From the NCBI GenBank assembly GCA_003116975.1, contig BGKB01000085.1, forward strand, positions 434,001 to 498,000: a DNA stretch of 64,000 nucleotides, written 5' to 3'. The position numbers were made by a program, and so were the translations under genes. The stretch's first letter is position 1; each line of letters opens with the position of its first letter. The notes under the pieces were generated by a model. That model saw only the letters and a program-made list of their open reading frames with translations, had not been told where the DNA came from and did not search any database. Source of the DNA: Aurantiochytrium sp. KH105. Its lineage: Eukaryota; Sar; Bigyra; Thraustochytrida; Thraustochytriidae. Below are positions 7,759 to 17,787 of the stretch, one piece after another.

Positions 7759-9624
7759 ATGCGCCGGCACCGACCAGCGACTGGCACAATGGAGGACTAT
7801 GAGCATCATTGGAATAGGGCTAGGTATGTATACGATATGCGCGACCTTGTCCAAACGATTGTCGTGGCCATGCGCGATCATCCAGGGAGCGCAATCACTC
7901 AGGAGAACGCGTGCGGAGCTCTTTGGAGTCTCGCAGCTGATAATGATCGCAACAAGGTGATCCTCGGGCAAGAGCTCGAGGTCGGCAAGGAGATCGTCGC
8001 GGCCATGCGCAACCATCCCGGGAGCGTAATCATTCAGGAGAACGCATGCTCTGCTCTTTGGAATCTCGCAGCCAATAATGATCGCAACAAGGTAATCCTC
8101 GGGCAAGAGCTCGAGGTCGGCAAGGAGATCGTCGCGGCTATGCGCAACCATCCCGGGAGCGCCATCATTCAGGAGAAAGCATGCGGAGCTCTTTGGAGTC
8201 TCGCAGCTAATAATGATCGCAACAAGGTGATCCTCGGGCAAGAGCTCGAGGTCGGCAAGGAGATCGTCGCGGCTATGCGCAACCATCCCAAGAGCGAAGG
8301 CGTTCAAAAATATGCATGTTCTGCTCTTTGGAATCTCGCATTCAACGATTGCAACAAAGTAATCCTCGGGCAGGACCTTAAGGTTAGCACAGAGATCATT
8401 GCGGCTATGCATGAGCACTTCGGAAGCGAAGGTATTCAGCAGAAAGCATGCGGCGCTCTTTCGTGTCTCGCAAACAATGATCAAAATGCAATCATTCTGG
8501 GGCAAGAAATGTACAGAAAGAATGACGTATGCGCAGCAATGCGTGCGTACCCCGATAATGCCTCTCTTCAGAAGTTTGGATGCAAAATCTTATCGTTCCT
8601 CGCAGTTGACGAACGTAACGCAAAGATGCTCGTGCAAGAGCTCAAAGTCGGCACAGAGATTATCGCGGCTATGAGCAGGTATCCGGGGAAGGAAGATGTG
8701 CAAAGATTTGCTTGCGCTGCTGTCAAACATCTCTCACTCAATAATGCTTGCAACCAGAAGATCCTCGGTCAAGACATGGAGGCAGGGAGCAAGATTCTTG
8801 CTGCTATGCGCGTGCATTGTGACAACGCAGAGATTCAAAGAGAAGCATGCGGAGCTCTTTGGAATCTCGCAGCCAATAATGATCGCAACAAGGTGATCCT
8901 CGGGCAAGAGCTCGAGGTCGGCAAGGAGATCGTCGCGGCCATGCGCAACCATTCCGGGAGCGCAATCATTCAGGAAGACGCATGTGGAGCTCTTTGGAAT
9001 CTCGCAGCCAATAATGATCGCAACAAGGTGATCCTCGGGCAAGAGCTCGAGGTCGGCAAGGAGATCGTCGCGGCCATGCGCAACCATCCCGGGAGCGCAA
9101 TCATTCAGCAGAACGCATGCGGAGCTCTTCGGAGTCTCGCAGCCAAAAATGATCGCAACAAGGTGATCTTCGGGCAGGACCTCCAAGCCGGCAAGGAGAT
9201 TGTCGCGGCCATGCGCAACCATCGTGGCAGTCCAATCGTTCAGGAGAACGCATGCCGAGCGCTTCGGACTCTCGCAGCCAACGACCTGAACAAGATGATT
9301 CTCGGCCAAGAGCTTAAAGTCGGCATAGAAATTGTCGCGGCCATGCGTAATCATCCCACGCTTAAAATATTGCAGGAGCACAGCTGCAGCCTTCTTGCAA
9401 CACTCTCTCTTGACTCGTCTGTAAGAAAGATCCTTCGAGACCAAGGCGCTTTGCAGGCAGTCGAAGGAACTTGCAATCGATTTAAATCGCTCCAAGCTGC
9501 AAAGATCGCGAAATCAAACCTCTCAACAGGAATACTCGACTCTGTCAAGACCTTGATCCCCGTTATTCTACTCAGCTTTCTCTTGTACATCGCATTCGGT
9601 CACAAGAGTTTCAAATTATCATAA
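7759..9624 (+). CDS. Armadillo-like 45-residue repeat protein with C-terminal membrane anchor
   Basis: 621 residues from the first in-frame ATG (7759; a second ATG lies at 7789). The body is twelve repeats of 45 residues, each like AMRNHPGSAIIQE, then ACGALWNLAANNDRNKVILG, then QELEVGKEIVA. The xCGALWNLAxN core with a following hydrophobic helix fits the armadillo/HEAT superfamily, although the unit is longer than the usual 42. Repeats 1-3 and 8-10 are nearly identical at DNA level, while 4-7 have diverged. The end carries one hydrophobic helix (TLIPVILLSFLLYIAFG) followed by a short tail, so it is probably tail-anchored. A protein-binding scaffold role is inferred. An open extension to 7627 has no ATG. 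Confidence 0.8.
   Translation: MRRHRPATGTMEDYEHHWNRARYVYDMRDLVQTIVVAMRDHPGSAITQENACGALWSLAADNDRNKVILGQELEVGKEIVAAMRNHPGSVIIQENACSALWNLAANNDRNKVILGQELEVGKEIVAAMRNHPGSAIIQEKACGALWSLAANNDRNKVILGQELEVGKEIVAAMRNHPKSEGVQKYACSALWNLAFNDCNKVILGQDLKVSTEIIAAMHEHFGSEGIQQKACGALSCLANNDQNAIILGQEMYRKNDVCAAMRAYPDNASLQKFGCKILSFLAVDERNAKMLVQELKVGTEIIAAMSRYPGKEDVQRFACAAVKHLSLNNACNQKILGQDMEAGSKILAAMRVHCDNAEIQREACGALWNLAANNDRNKVILGQELEVGKEIVAAMRNHSGSAIIQEDACGALWNLAANNDRNKVILGQELEVGKEIVAAMRNHPGSAIIQQNACGALRSLAAKNDRNKVIFGQDLQAGKEIVAAMRNHRGSPIVQENACRALRTLAANDLNKMILGQELKVGIEIVAAMRNHPTLKILQEHSCSLLATLSLDSSVRKILRDQGALQAVEGTCNRFKSLQAAKIAKSNLSTGILDSVKTLIPVILLSFLLYIAFGHKSFKLS
7880..9400 (+). repeat. 135-bp tandem coding repeats
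   Basis: Twelve units of 135 bp lie within the armadillo-like gene; for example the ATGCGC of successive units sits at 8005 and 8140. Some units differ by only a few bases. This points to recent unit duplication or gene conversion. Confidence 0.85.
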
Positions 9625-10723
9625 GAATACTTTCCTTTTACCGTGTCCTTGGCTTTTGCATGAGATATTGCTGAAAGTTGAGTGGATTGACATGCGTGCG
9701 GAATTCTGTCCTTAGTTGTTTTTTTAAATTGCGCGACGCGCTATGAAAACCTTACGGCATCAAATACAATCGCAGCTCTCACGATCCTTTCCACGTTGGC
9801 CGATTTCGTGTCACGAGATCTTTGCTTACGCGTGTCGAATGTCTCGAACAGAAGCCATCCCAAACAAACGGCGTGGCGTACCATGCGATAAGGTTATCGC
9901 CGAATGACCACGTCCTGGTCTCCTTCCCGTCCCCCTGCAGGCCCTTCGCTCTCCCCTTGAATTGGCCTTTCCTACATCCATCCCAGAGAGCCTGCTCTCG
10001 CAGCTGCCGCGCAATCGCTCCCTCTCTTTTTCGTGACAGTTCTCGCCAGTCCTGGCGAACGTCGGGCTCTGGCTGGATTGGCGGGGCGGTCCAAGAAAGA
10101 AGCTGGCGAACCGGGCGCGGTGCACATGAAAGACGCGGTCCTTTCTGACCGCCGAGCTCTCCCTAATCCTGCTGTCCAGTCCCTTTGAGCGCTGCGCACC
10201 ATCCTCCCGCAGACGAACACGAGGGGTCGCGCAAACGACTTCGTGCCACGGCCTGCGCGCGAGGACGCCCAAGGACGCGGGAGGACGCGCGAGGGCGCGA
10301 AACTGACGCACGCCAGAAAGAGAATGACGGGGCAGGTCCAGACCGCGCTGGCGCGCTTGGCCTTCTGCCTCAATGAACACGTGCTGGTTGAAGTCAACTT
10401 CCGCCGCCATCTCGTCGTGCCGCTCTTCGCGAGCTGCGCTGCGTGCGAGGACAAGCGACGGAGAGCGATCAGAATGGACAAGCCACGTGTCACGATCCTA
10501 GGAAACGTGCTATACCAAGGCGTGACTGGAAGTGCATTTCTGGAGATTGCTCATCATCGTGGTCAATGGGCAGAGTATACAAGAGAACCGTACATGCGCG
10601 CGAGCAGGCTGTCGAGAAGGTGTTGGGTGCGACGCAGCACTTCCGCGCATGCGCAAGACTAAACTTGGATTGAGGGCGAGAACTTGAGGACAATCAACAG
10701 ATTGTAGCTGCGCAAAGGATTAC
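9625..10723. other. Intergenic, no supported gene
   Basis: The first ~200 bases are AT-richer, presumably a 3' UTR. The rest is GC-rich with overlapping frames on both strands (the longest is 194 codons on the minus strand, 9826-10410) that have shadow-like Arg/Ala/Ser composition. Nothing was recognised. Confidence 0.4.
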
Positions 10724-11590
10724 GTGGGCGGAAATATTAAAGCGGAAGGAGACGAAACGAGTTGGCAGATTGATGGAAATGACGTTGATGTAGAAAGACT
10801 TGGACAGGGGCTCGTGGTCGGCAAGGAGATCATTGCGGCCATGCGCCTCGGTCGAGGGAGCGAGAATGCACAGGCGAAAGCAAGCTCTGCTCTTTTGAAG
10901 CTCGCAGCCCACAATGACCGCAACAAGAAGCTCCTTGGGCAAGAGCTCGACGTCGGCAAGGAGATCGTCGCGGCCATGCGCAACCATCCCGAGAGCGAAA
11001 GCGGTCAAGGGGCATGCTGTGCTCTTTGTATACTCGCATTTGACCGCCGCAACGATGTGAGCCTTGGGGAAGAGCTCGAGGTCGGCAAAGATATCGTCGC
11101 GGCCATGCGCAACCATCCCAAGAGCGAGAATGCACAGGAAATTGCATGCGAAGCTCTTTAAAAGCTCGCAGTCAATGATCGCAACAAAGTGATCCTCAGG
11201 CAAGAGCTCGAGGTTGGCAAGGAGATCGTTGCGGCCATGCGCAACCATCCCGAGAGTAGAAATGTCCAAGTAAATGCATGCGAAGCTCTTTGGTGTCTCG
11301 CAGTCAATGCTCGCAGCAAAGATATCCTTTGGAAGGAGCTTGAGGTCGGCAAGGACATCGCCGCGGCAATGTACAACCATCCGTGGAGCTCATTTGTTCA
11401 GAAAGATGCATATGGAGCTCTTTGAGGTCTCGCAGGCAACAATGATAGCCAAAAGTTGTTTGTTTTTTGGGCACGAGGTTGAGGTCGGCAAAGAGATCAT
11501 CGCGACCATGCGCAATCATTCCTATAGCAAAGCAATTCATTCAGAGACAAGCATGCGGGACTCTGTTGAGTCTCGGAGGCAATAAACGTG
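10724..11590 (+). pseudogene. Decayed copy of the 45-residue repeat gene
   Basis: The frame contains about five or six repeat units of the same family as the gene at 7759 (VGKEIIAAMRLGRGSENAQ, QELDVGKEIVAAMRNHPES and so on). It is broken by an in-frame TAA at 11159-11161, an in-frame TGA at 11423-11425, and a shift of frame near 11460, after which VEVGKEIIATMRNHSYSKA continues in another frame. No ATG with an N-terminal region like that of the intact gene is seen. The units are more diverged from each other than those of the intact gene. It is probably an old tandem duplicate that lost function. A spliced gene with several short introns is less likely because the stops fall inside conserved repeat cores. 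Confidence 0.7.
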
Positions 11591-12084
11591 ACGAGGTGAT
11601 CCTTGCGCATAGAGCACATGACTTGCTGGATGATAAAGTTCAAAAGAAAAGCATCATTTTCGTACATATTTTTCGAACACTTGAAAACTGTGTGGGTGGA
11701 AATGTATGCCATTTCACTGCTTCCTTTGAGTAACACTACAATCACAAAGAATCGATGGGTGCATTGAAAGATTCTGTGCAATGCATTCTAATGCTGAGCT
11801 TCTTTCAGCTAACTCGGGTCTCCCGTTTTGGAAAGATGGCCTGTGCGCGTGTCTCCAGTCTACAATGCACGCGCAACAGAGAAAGAAAGCAACACCAAAA
11901 TTGCAAAAGAAACTCAATCTGGATACCACACGACCACGCTTCATTTGCTCTTCCAAACGAAAATTCTTCTTATCATTTACTTTGCTAATCTTTCGATTCT
12001 TGCGACTTCCAGAGTGCATCGCCAACTAAAAAGTATGGAGTTCAATGCAAACTTTTCATTTTACAGACTTCAGTCTACGCTTCC
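11591..12084. other. Intergenic, nothing recognised
   Basis: AT-richer DNA between the decayed repeat gene and the 3' end of the first DUF218 gene. Only short frames without protein-like composition. Confidence 0.5.
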
Positions 12085-12681
12085 TCATACTGTGTCCTTG
12101 GCTTCTGCGCTGATGCTTAAGGCAGGATTGGCATGCGCACGAAGCTCTGCGAGCAGTTTCTCCTCAAAGACACGGCGTTGTTTGAGACTGAACTGGTTAA
12201 TGTGTCCATTTGGGTCACCATCTTGACGCGGGAGTCCCTCATTTGAAGCTGGAACATCTACAACAACGAATTTGCTGCCAAGACGCTGCTCGAACAAGAA
12301 TCGTGCACGAGGCATGTGGAATTCGCTTGTGATGAGCAAGATCTCACAAGGAATGTCCGTCGCGAAAACGCCGCACTGGAGCATGCGTTCGACGTACAAA
12401 GCGTTCTCAAAGGTCGTGGTCGACTCTCTCTCTTGGAAAATAACAGCTGGGTCAATGCCGTACCTTTCGACGAGCTCAAGTTTCATTCCCTCGGCCTCTG
12501 TGATGCCGATATTCTCCACGATGCCGCCGGCGACAATGATGGGCACGTTGCTTCCCTCCGTGTTCTTGAGCTCGCTGTACGTTTGCGCCGCGGTCTTACA
12601 CCTATCCTCTAATATTTTGGTCATGCTTCCGTCCGGGTTCAATTGCTGCCCGAGCACGACCATGACGCGCTTGGCGTGCAT
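12085..12681 (-). CDS. DUF218 (YdcF/SanA-like) domain protein, copy 1
   Basis: 198 residues from the ATG at 12681; the open frame upstream to 12753 starts only at GTG. It begins with MVVLGQQLNPDGSM, continues with NVPIIVAGGIVENIGITEAE, then ESTTTFENALYVERML and EILLITSEFHMPRARFLFEQ. The ordered G-x-L motif, the E-S-x-x-T-x-x-N-A helix and the S-x-x-H-M-x-R-A motif are those of the DUF218 fold found in bacterial YdcF, SanA and ElyC. Proteins of this family act in envelope or membrane-related processes and bind nucleotide-like ligands; the eukaryotic role is unknown. It is about half identical to the gene at 13301, so the two are tandem paralogues. Confidence 0.85.
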   Translation of the reverse strand: MHAKRVMVVLGQQLNPDGSMTKILEDRCKTAAQTYSELKNTEGSNVPIIVAGGIVENIGITEAEGMKLELVERYGIDPAVIFQERESTTTFENALYVERMLQCGVFATDIPCEILLITSEFHMPRARFLFEQRLGSKFVVVDVPASNEGLPRQDGDPNGHINQFSLKQRRVFEEKLLAELRAHANPALSISAEAKDTV

Positions 12682-13300
12682 GAGAACAACCCACGGCTTG
12701 TGGGCAGAAGTCAATGAGTCACTTGCGCGTTGCAGCAGCGATCGATCAGTCACTCCCGAACTGCCGCTGCCTCGTTTATTTGCGGTTTGCCACGGGCCCG
12801 ATGCGTCAGGAACATCTCGTCTCGGTTGCTACTTTCCACTCCTTGTTGCAGCATGGAGTAGGGCTGGACGGACACGTGAGCGGACGTTCTGGCTATATCG
12901 CATCTAGCTCGAATCTCGCGTGTGGGGCACGAATTGGGCCCTACACGCGAGGGTCAATCTTTTGGCCAAACGCCTGCTTGTAATAAGCGCCGAGCGAGTC
13001 TTTGGCGACTTTGCAAGAAGACAATATTGAGCAATCACGAATGTAGTAGGCCTACAACATAGTAGAAAAGGAGGTAAAATTGAACATTGGTTGTGGCTAT
13101 GCCTGTGCAACGGTGAAAGAGGAAAAGAGGGTGGTGGGTTTGGAGAAGCAGAAACGAAAGCAAACGGAGCGCCCCGGCGACTACGGTTCGACACGTGCTG
13201 GAAAAGAGGGCAATCGACAGAATGTATGCGAATGGTGTGACACTGTGCACAACAGTGCGACACGAAGTGCCATAAATGTCGAGCAGAATGTGAAATTGAC
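12682..13300. other. Spacer between DUF218 paralogues
   Basis: Presumed promoter of copy 1 and 3' UTR of copy 2. No gene; antisense and offset frames here are Ser/Arg-rich shadows. Confidence 0.5.
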
Positions 13301-13864
13301 TCAGTTTTCGTCGGCGGCGCGAAGCTCTTCGAGCAGTTTGGCCTCGAATGCGTAGCGCTGCTCGACGCTGTACTGGTTAATGTGGCCGTCGAGATCGCCA
13401 TCTTCCTTGGGAAGACCGGCGTCCGAGGCAATGACCTCTCTGATCTCGACATCTCCGTTGAACTCGCGTTCAAAAAGGTAATGGGCACGGGGCATATGAA
13501 ATTTGCTCGTGACGAGGAGAATTTCGCGGGGAGTAAAGCCGAGGGCGTCCTCGTCGAGCATCCGCTTGACATTTGTTGCATTCTCTGCGGTAGTGGTCGA
13601 CTCGCCCTCTTCGTGCACGCAGTCGTCGGGGAGACCGTGACCCTCGACGAGGTTTTCGCGCATAAGTTTGCTCTCGGGAAAGCCGACCTTTTCGACGCCG
13701 CCCCCGGAGACAATGATGGACGTCTTGAGACCCTCGTTGGCCGAAATCTCCTCAAACGCGATGGCTGCGCGCGTGCACCTGTCCTTGAGGATTTTGGTCA
13801 TGCTCCCGTCTGGGTTCAGCTGCTGGCCCAGCACCACCATGATGCGGCGCATATCGGGCTCCAT
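13301..13864 (-). CDS. DUF218 (YdcF/SanA-like) domain protein, copy 2
   Basis: 187 residues from the ATG at 13864 (MEPDMRRIMVVLGQQLNPDG). The same motifs appear as in copy 1: KTSIIVSGGGVEKVGFPESK, ESTTTAENATNVKRML and EILLVTSKFHMPRAHYLFER, ending in a Glu-rich helix. The frame is open 90 codons further upstream but starts only at TTG and is an Ala/Gly/Arg-rich stretch with an AAAAAAAAAA run. A longer N-terminus (for example a targeting peptide from another exon) cannot be ruled out. The order and spacing of the pair suggest a local duplication. Confidence 0.85.
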   Translation of the reverse strand: MEPDMRRIMVVLGQQLNPDGSMTKILKDRCTRAAIAFEEISANEGLKTSIIVSGGGVEKVGFPESKLMRENLVEGHGLPDDCVHEEGESTTTAENATNVKRMLDEDALGFTPREILLVTSKFHMPRAHYLFEREFNGDVEIREVIASDAGLPKEDGDLDGHINQYSVEQRYAFEAKLLEELRAADEN

Positions 13865-15550
13865 CCGTCCTCGTCCCGGCCCCGTTCCTGCCGCTGCTGC
13901 CGCCGCTGCTGCCGCCGCGTTTGCGAGTCCTCGTCCGCGCAGCTTCCCGCGCACGTCGCTGCAGCAAGCCTGCGCGAGGCCCGTCGATCGCAGGATAAGC
14001 GTGCGAATCGTCGTCCCGTCCTCGGGCTGTCGTCCCGCCCGCCGCTGCCGCTTTCCCGCCCCCCGCCGCGCCCCCCTGCGTGCTCGCTGCGGTCTGCGCG
14101 GGCCGTGCTCGGCGTGCGTCCGCTCGCGAAGCAAGGGATTCTCTCTGCGCGTCCGGAGTTGCGTGTCTGCGAACGCGGAAAATGGAAATGGAGTGGGCGA
14201 GAGGCCTGCGCGTAATCACAGCATTATTACCGCGGGCACGTGCCCCCGCTGTCGACGCAGGGCGTTACGCGAAACGGCTCCGGCGGGCGGTTTCCCGGTC
14301 GCCTTCTCTTGTCGTCATGGCGCGCGACGTGGCGGCTGTGCGCGAGCAGCAGGTGCAGCAGCTGCTGCTGGCGGAGCGGAGCGGCAAGGTGTTGCTGGTT
14401 GCGGAGGAGATGCGGGCTGCGGCTGCGCCAGCAAAGGCGGTACGCAAGGCCTGCAGGCTGGCGTTGTGAAGAAGGAGGCGAAGCGGAAGGGGAAGAAGGT
14501 GGTGACCAAGTGCTTAACGAAAGTATGGGCGCACACACTGAATGCGAATTCGACGACAAGCTTCGAGGGTGAGCCGTGGGCGCCCGCTCGGGGCGCTTCG
14601 TGCGCCAGCAGCAGCAGCTGAAGCTGCAGCTGCAGCTCCAGCAGGGCAGGGCCTGCACGGGGATATCGTTTCGGGCTGGGCGTGGCTTGAAAGGGACGAT
14701 TCACGAATTTCAATGAGGTAGGCGATGGTGGAAAAATTGGTGCCGACGATGATGACGGTGCAGACGATAAGTCTTCGGCTTCTTTCTTATAACGCGACTG
14801 CGAGCGCCTCAACAAGTTTGCTGCGAACGAACGCGTGTGTTTGTGTGATGAGTGTCTGTCGCCTGTATGTATCCCGGGTGAATGACACCCATCACAGCCG
14901 ACAACGACCGGGACATCCCTCTCGTCGGCCTGCCTGTCGCGGCAATAATCTTCGCCTCGCGCATTGTCGCCGCCGCCGTCGCCGCCGTCGCTGGTCTCCG
15001 TGTCGCGTGTCGTGCATGCCGTGTCGGAAGTGCGCGACTTCCTTCGCGTCGTTCGCTCGCTCGCTGCAGGCAGCAAGGCCGGAGGACAGGCCGGAGGACA
15101 GGCCAGCTGGCCTTCCCACCCACGTCCGACGCGCCAGCCTCCTTGGATCTTCGTTCCAGCCTCGTCCTCCTCCTCCTCGTCCTCCTCCCCCAAAAATATC
15201 TTCCTCGCCGCGCGACTCGACGTCGACTCGCGCGCTCGAGGTCGCTGGAAGCGCGTCGCGTCGCCGCCATCCCCTGTCCCTCAATCCCCTCTCCTCCATC
15301 TCCCTCTCCCTCTCCATCCCTCTCTCCATCTCCATCTCCAACTCCATCTCCAACTCCATCTTCATCTCCGCCTCCGCCCTCGGCCCCGCCCCCGAGCTCG
15401 AGCTCTTGCTCGTCCTGCTCGAGCCCGACCTCGCGCTCCTGGTCCAGGGGCTCCTCTTCTCCGAGGGCGCCGCGGCGTGCCCGCTGCGCAGATGCGAGAA
15501 GGGAGGGAGGGAGGAGGAGGAGGAGCAGCGCCGCGGCAGTCCGGAATGGG
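13865..15550. other. GC-rich region between the DUF218 pair and the PDZ-RING gene
   Basis: 1.7 kb with long but low-complexity frames on both strands. A short plus-strand frame at 14317-14469 is discussed among the rejected items. The stretch 15285-15380 is a pyrimidine-rich repeat of CTCCATCTC-type units, followed by GC-rich DNA leading to the PDZ-RING start. No gene is supported. Confidence 0.4.
15285..15380. repeat. CTCCATCTC-type pyrimidine tract
   Basis: Repeats of CTCCCTCTCC and CTCCATCTCCAA with almost no purine on the plus strand, about 170 bases upstream of the PDZ-RING start, so possibly in its promoter or 5' UTR. Confidence 0.6.
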
Positions 15551-17787
15551 ATGCAGCAGCCCCGCGCGATGAGCGCGAGCGGCGGCGCCGCGGCGGGCGC
15601 GCGCGCGGGCGGGGCCGGCGCGGGCGCGCGCGCGGGCAGCGGCGGGGCCGGCGGCGGCGGCGGCGGCGGCGGCGCGGGCGCGGAGGACGGCGAGGATGGC
15701 GCGCGGAGCTCGAAGATGGAGGCCGCGACGCGGTTGTGCACGCGGGTCCGCGACCCCGTGGACGGCCGCGAACTGCGCCCCGCCGACGCGTACGCGCAGA
15801 GCGAGGGCGTCATCTTCGGGTCGCGCGCGTCGCAGCAGAGGTACTTTGATCTCCTCGAAGAAGGGATCGAGGTCGTCTTCACCAATGGACAGCCCCGGGA
15901 GCGCGCGCTCGAACGCGCGACGCTGTGGACGCGAGACGTCGCCCTCCGCGGCAAGGCCAGCAAGCAGCAGTTCATCGTCGCCCCCGTGCTGGCCGCAGGC
16001 GCCTACGTCTTCACCGTTCGCTCCCAGCTCGACGAGCGCTTCCTGCAGCGCCGCCGCAAGGCTTCCGTAGAAATTCAGGTCCTCGACGCCTCCGGCTCGC
16101 GCGTCGTTTTGCGCAAAACACTTGTGCTCGACAAACGACACCCGCACCAGCGCGCCGACTTNAGGCCAGCAAGCAGCAGTTCATCGTCGCGCCCGTGCTG
16201 GCCGCGGGCGCCTACGTCTTCACCGTTCGCTCCCAGCTCGACGAGCGCTTCCTGCAGCGCCGCCGCAAGGCTTCCGTAGAAATTCAGGTCCTCGACGCCT
16301 CCGGCTCGCGCGTCGTTTTGCGCAAAACACTTGTGCTCGACAAACGACACCCGCACCAGCGCGCCGACTTTACTGTCGAGCTCGAAGACGAAGGATCTAT
16401 GATGCTGGCCACCTTTACCGGGACCAGCTTTATCAAGCCCGTCAACCTCCGCGCCGAAGTGACCTGCCTTGAAACACCCGAGTTCGTGCGACGCACCGCC
16501 AAGGCGCGTCGGCGCTCGCGTTCGCTGCTCAAGGACCAAGAGTATGTTGTGGAAATTGTCAAGGACGCTTCCGGCATGGGCATGAGTCTCTGCTGGAACG
16601 AGCGCGCGGCCTGCGCGCTCGTGAGTTCTTTGGCTCGCCATGGACCCGCCGACCAAACCTCCATGATCGAGGTGGGCGACCATCTTCGGTCCATCCAAGG
16701 TGTGCGCGTCGACAACATTTCCTTTCGCGAGCAACTCCGGATGATCCGCGATGCGCCAAAGTACCTCGTGCTCGTGCTCCGCGAGGGATCTCCGCGTGTT
16801 CATCTTGATCGCGCCAGCTCCTTCGACGTTGGGGATCTACGCGATGCCGGGCGTCTGACCCACCACAAAACATCTTCCTCCGCGGTCTCCATGTCGCTTC
16901 CGTCCAAGGGCTCGCTCACGAGCGCATCTTCCCCAGAGCTTGCAGACGGGACCGAGTCTGCAAAGAGCTCCGTGAGCAGCGCACAGGGCCCCGAGGCACA
17001 CGCAATACTTGCCCCGACCCCGAATCACAAATGTGCCGATAAAGACGGCCCCGCCGCCGATGAAGAGTCTCGTGTCTGTGCCGTGTGCATGCAAGGCGAT
17101 GCTGTCGCGCCTTCGAGCCTCTCGTGCGGAGCGGGCCACCTCATCTGCGCTGACTGTATCAACGGTTTTGTCACCTTTGCCAGCTCGGTCGGCAACGAGG
17201 CGCAGCTTGGGCCGGACAACCAGTCGCTTCGCTGTGTAATTCCAGACTGTCCAGCGGACCCGATTTCGGCCTTTGAGCTCGCGCAGTACATTTCACAAGA
17301 AGACTTTCAAGACCTTTTGCGAGCAGGTCTTCGAAGTCACGAGCAGGCCGTCCTACAGGCAGAGCGCGATCGTCAAGAGCTCAAGGATTCGGCCATCCAA
17401 AAGCATGTAAACTATGTGGCCAACGAAATTCTCACGCTAAAGTGTCCGCGCAATGGCCACCCCTTTTTCGACTTTGATGGCTGCCTCGCGCTCACCTGCA
17501 CGCGCTGTCGGCCCCAGTGTTACTTTTGCGCTTGGTGTCTCAAAGACTGCGGGCAGTTCTCTCACTCGCACGTCATGCGCTGTCAGGCGTCGCCTCGGCC
17601 GGGCGTCTTTTACGCCTCGCTGGCTGAGGTCCACCAAGTCCATGCTGCGCGCGCGCAGACCTTGTTTTCTGAATATTGGCGCGACAAAATTGTCCCCGAG
17701 GCCAAACACATACGGGAAGCCGTGCTTGACCAGCTTCGGGCCACGCACAGTGATGTCCTGGGGCCAGTCCTTCCGGAGGAACCGTGA
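15551..17787 (+). CDS. PDZ + RING-like zinc-binding protein (contains assembly scar)
   Basis: The gene reads in one frame to 16161 and in another from 16163, because a 208-bp segment is present twice around a single N. Counting it once gives a protein of 675 residues. Order: a Gly/Ala-rich N-terminus; a conserved-looking region of unknown type with RDPVDGRELRPADAYAQSE; a PDZ domain (EYVVEIVKDASGMGMSLCW to LVLVLRE); a Ser-rich linker; a RING-like finger (CAVCMQGD, then CGAGHLICADCINGFV, then CVIPDC); and a second Cys/His region with DFDGCLALTCTRCRPQCYFC and SHSHVMRC. An E3-ligase-like role is inferred. Other possible starts are ATGs at 15569 and 15716. Confidence 0.75.
15954..16370 (+). repeat. 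208-bp duplicate around a single-N gap (assembly artefact)
   Basis: 15954-16161 and 16163-16370 are the same 208 bases, joined by one N at 16162. They differ at two sites (GCC/GCG and GCA/GCG), both synonymous. The 209-base offset is exactly what moves the reading frame from the left part to the right part. This is what two allelic contig ends look like when joined without overlap. Confidence 0.95.

Noticed and set aside
7880-9400. Regular 135-bp repeats as a possible CRISPR or satellite array
   Set aside because: The units are translated in one frame without stops as a solenoid protein; there are no unique spacers.
7723-9495. Long minus-strand frames (260 and 253 codons) over the armadillo-like gene
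   Set aside because: Repeat-derived shadows; only the plus strand gives the armadillo-like core and the membrane anchor.
9826-10410. 194-codon minus-strand frame and overlapping 139-codon plus-strand frame
   Set aside because: No domain, no neighbours that support it, and similar frames occur on both strands of the same GC-rich stretch.
10694-11380. 228-codon minus-strand frame over the decayed repeat copy
   Set aside because: Antisense of the same repeats; it stays open because the repeat has an open antisense frame, not because it codes.
14317-14469. 50-codon frame starting MARDVAAVREQQVQQLLLAE, looking slightly like the start of V-ATPase subunit G
   Set aside because: The helix lacks the basic residues of subunit G, and no downstream exon continues the family in any frame.
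14809-15975. 388-codon minus-strand frame
   Set aside because: Overlaps the PDZ-RING gene in antisense and consists of Gly/Arg/Pro/Glu runs from simple repeats.
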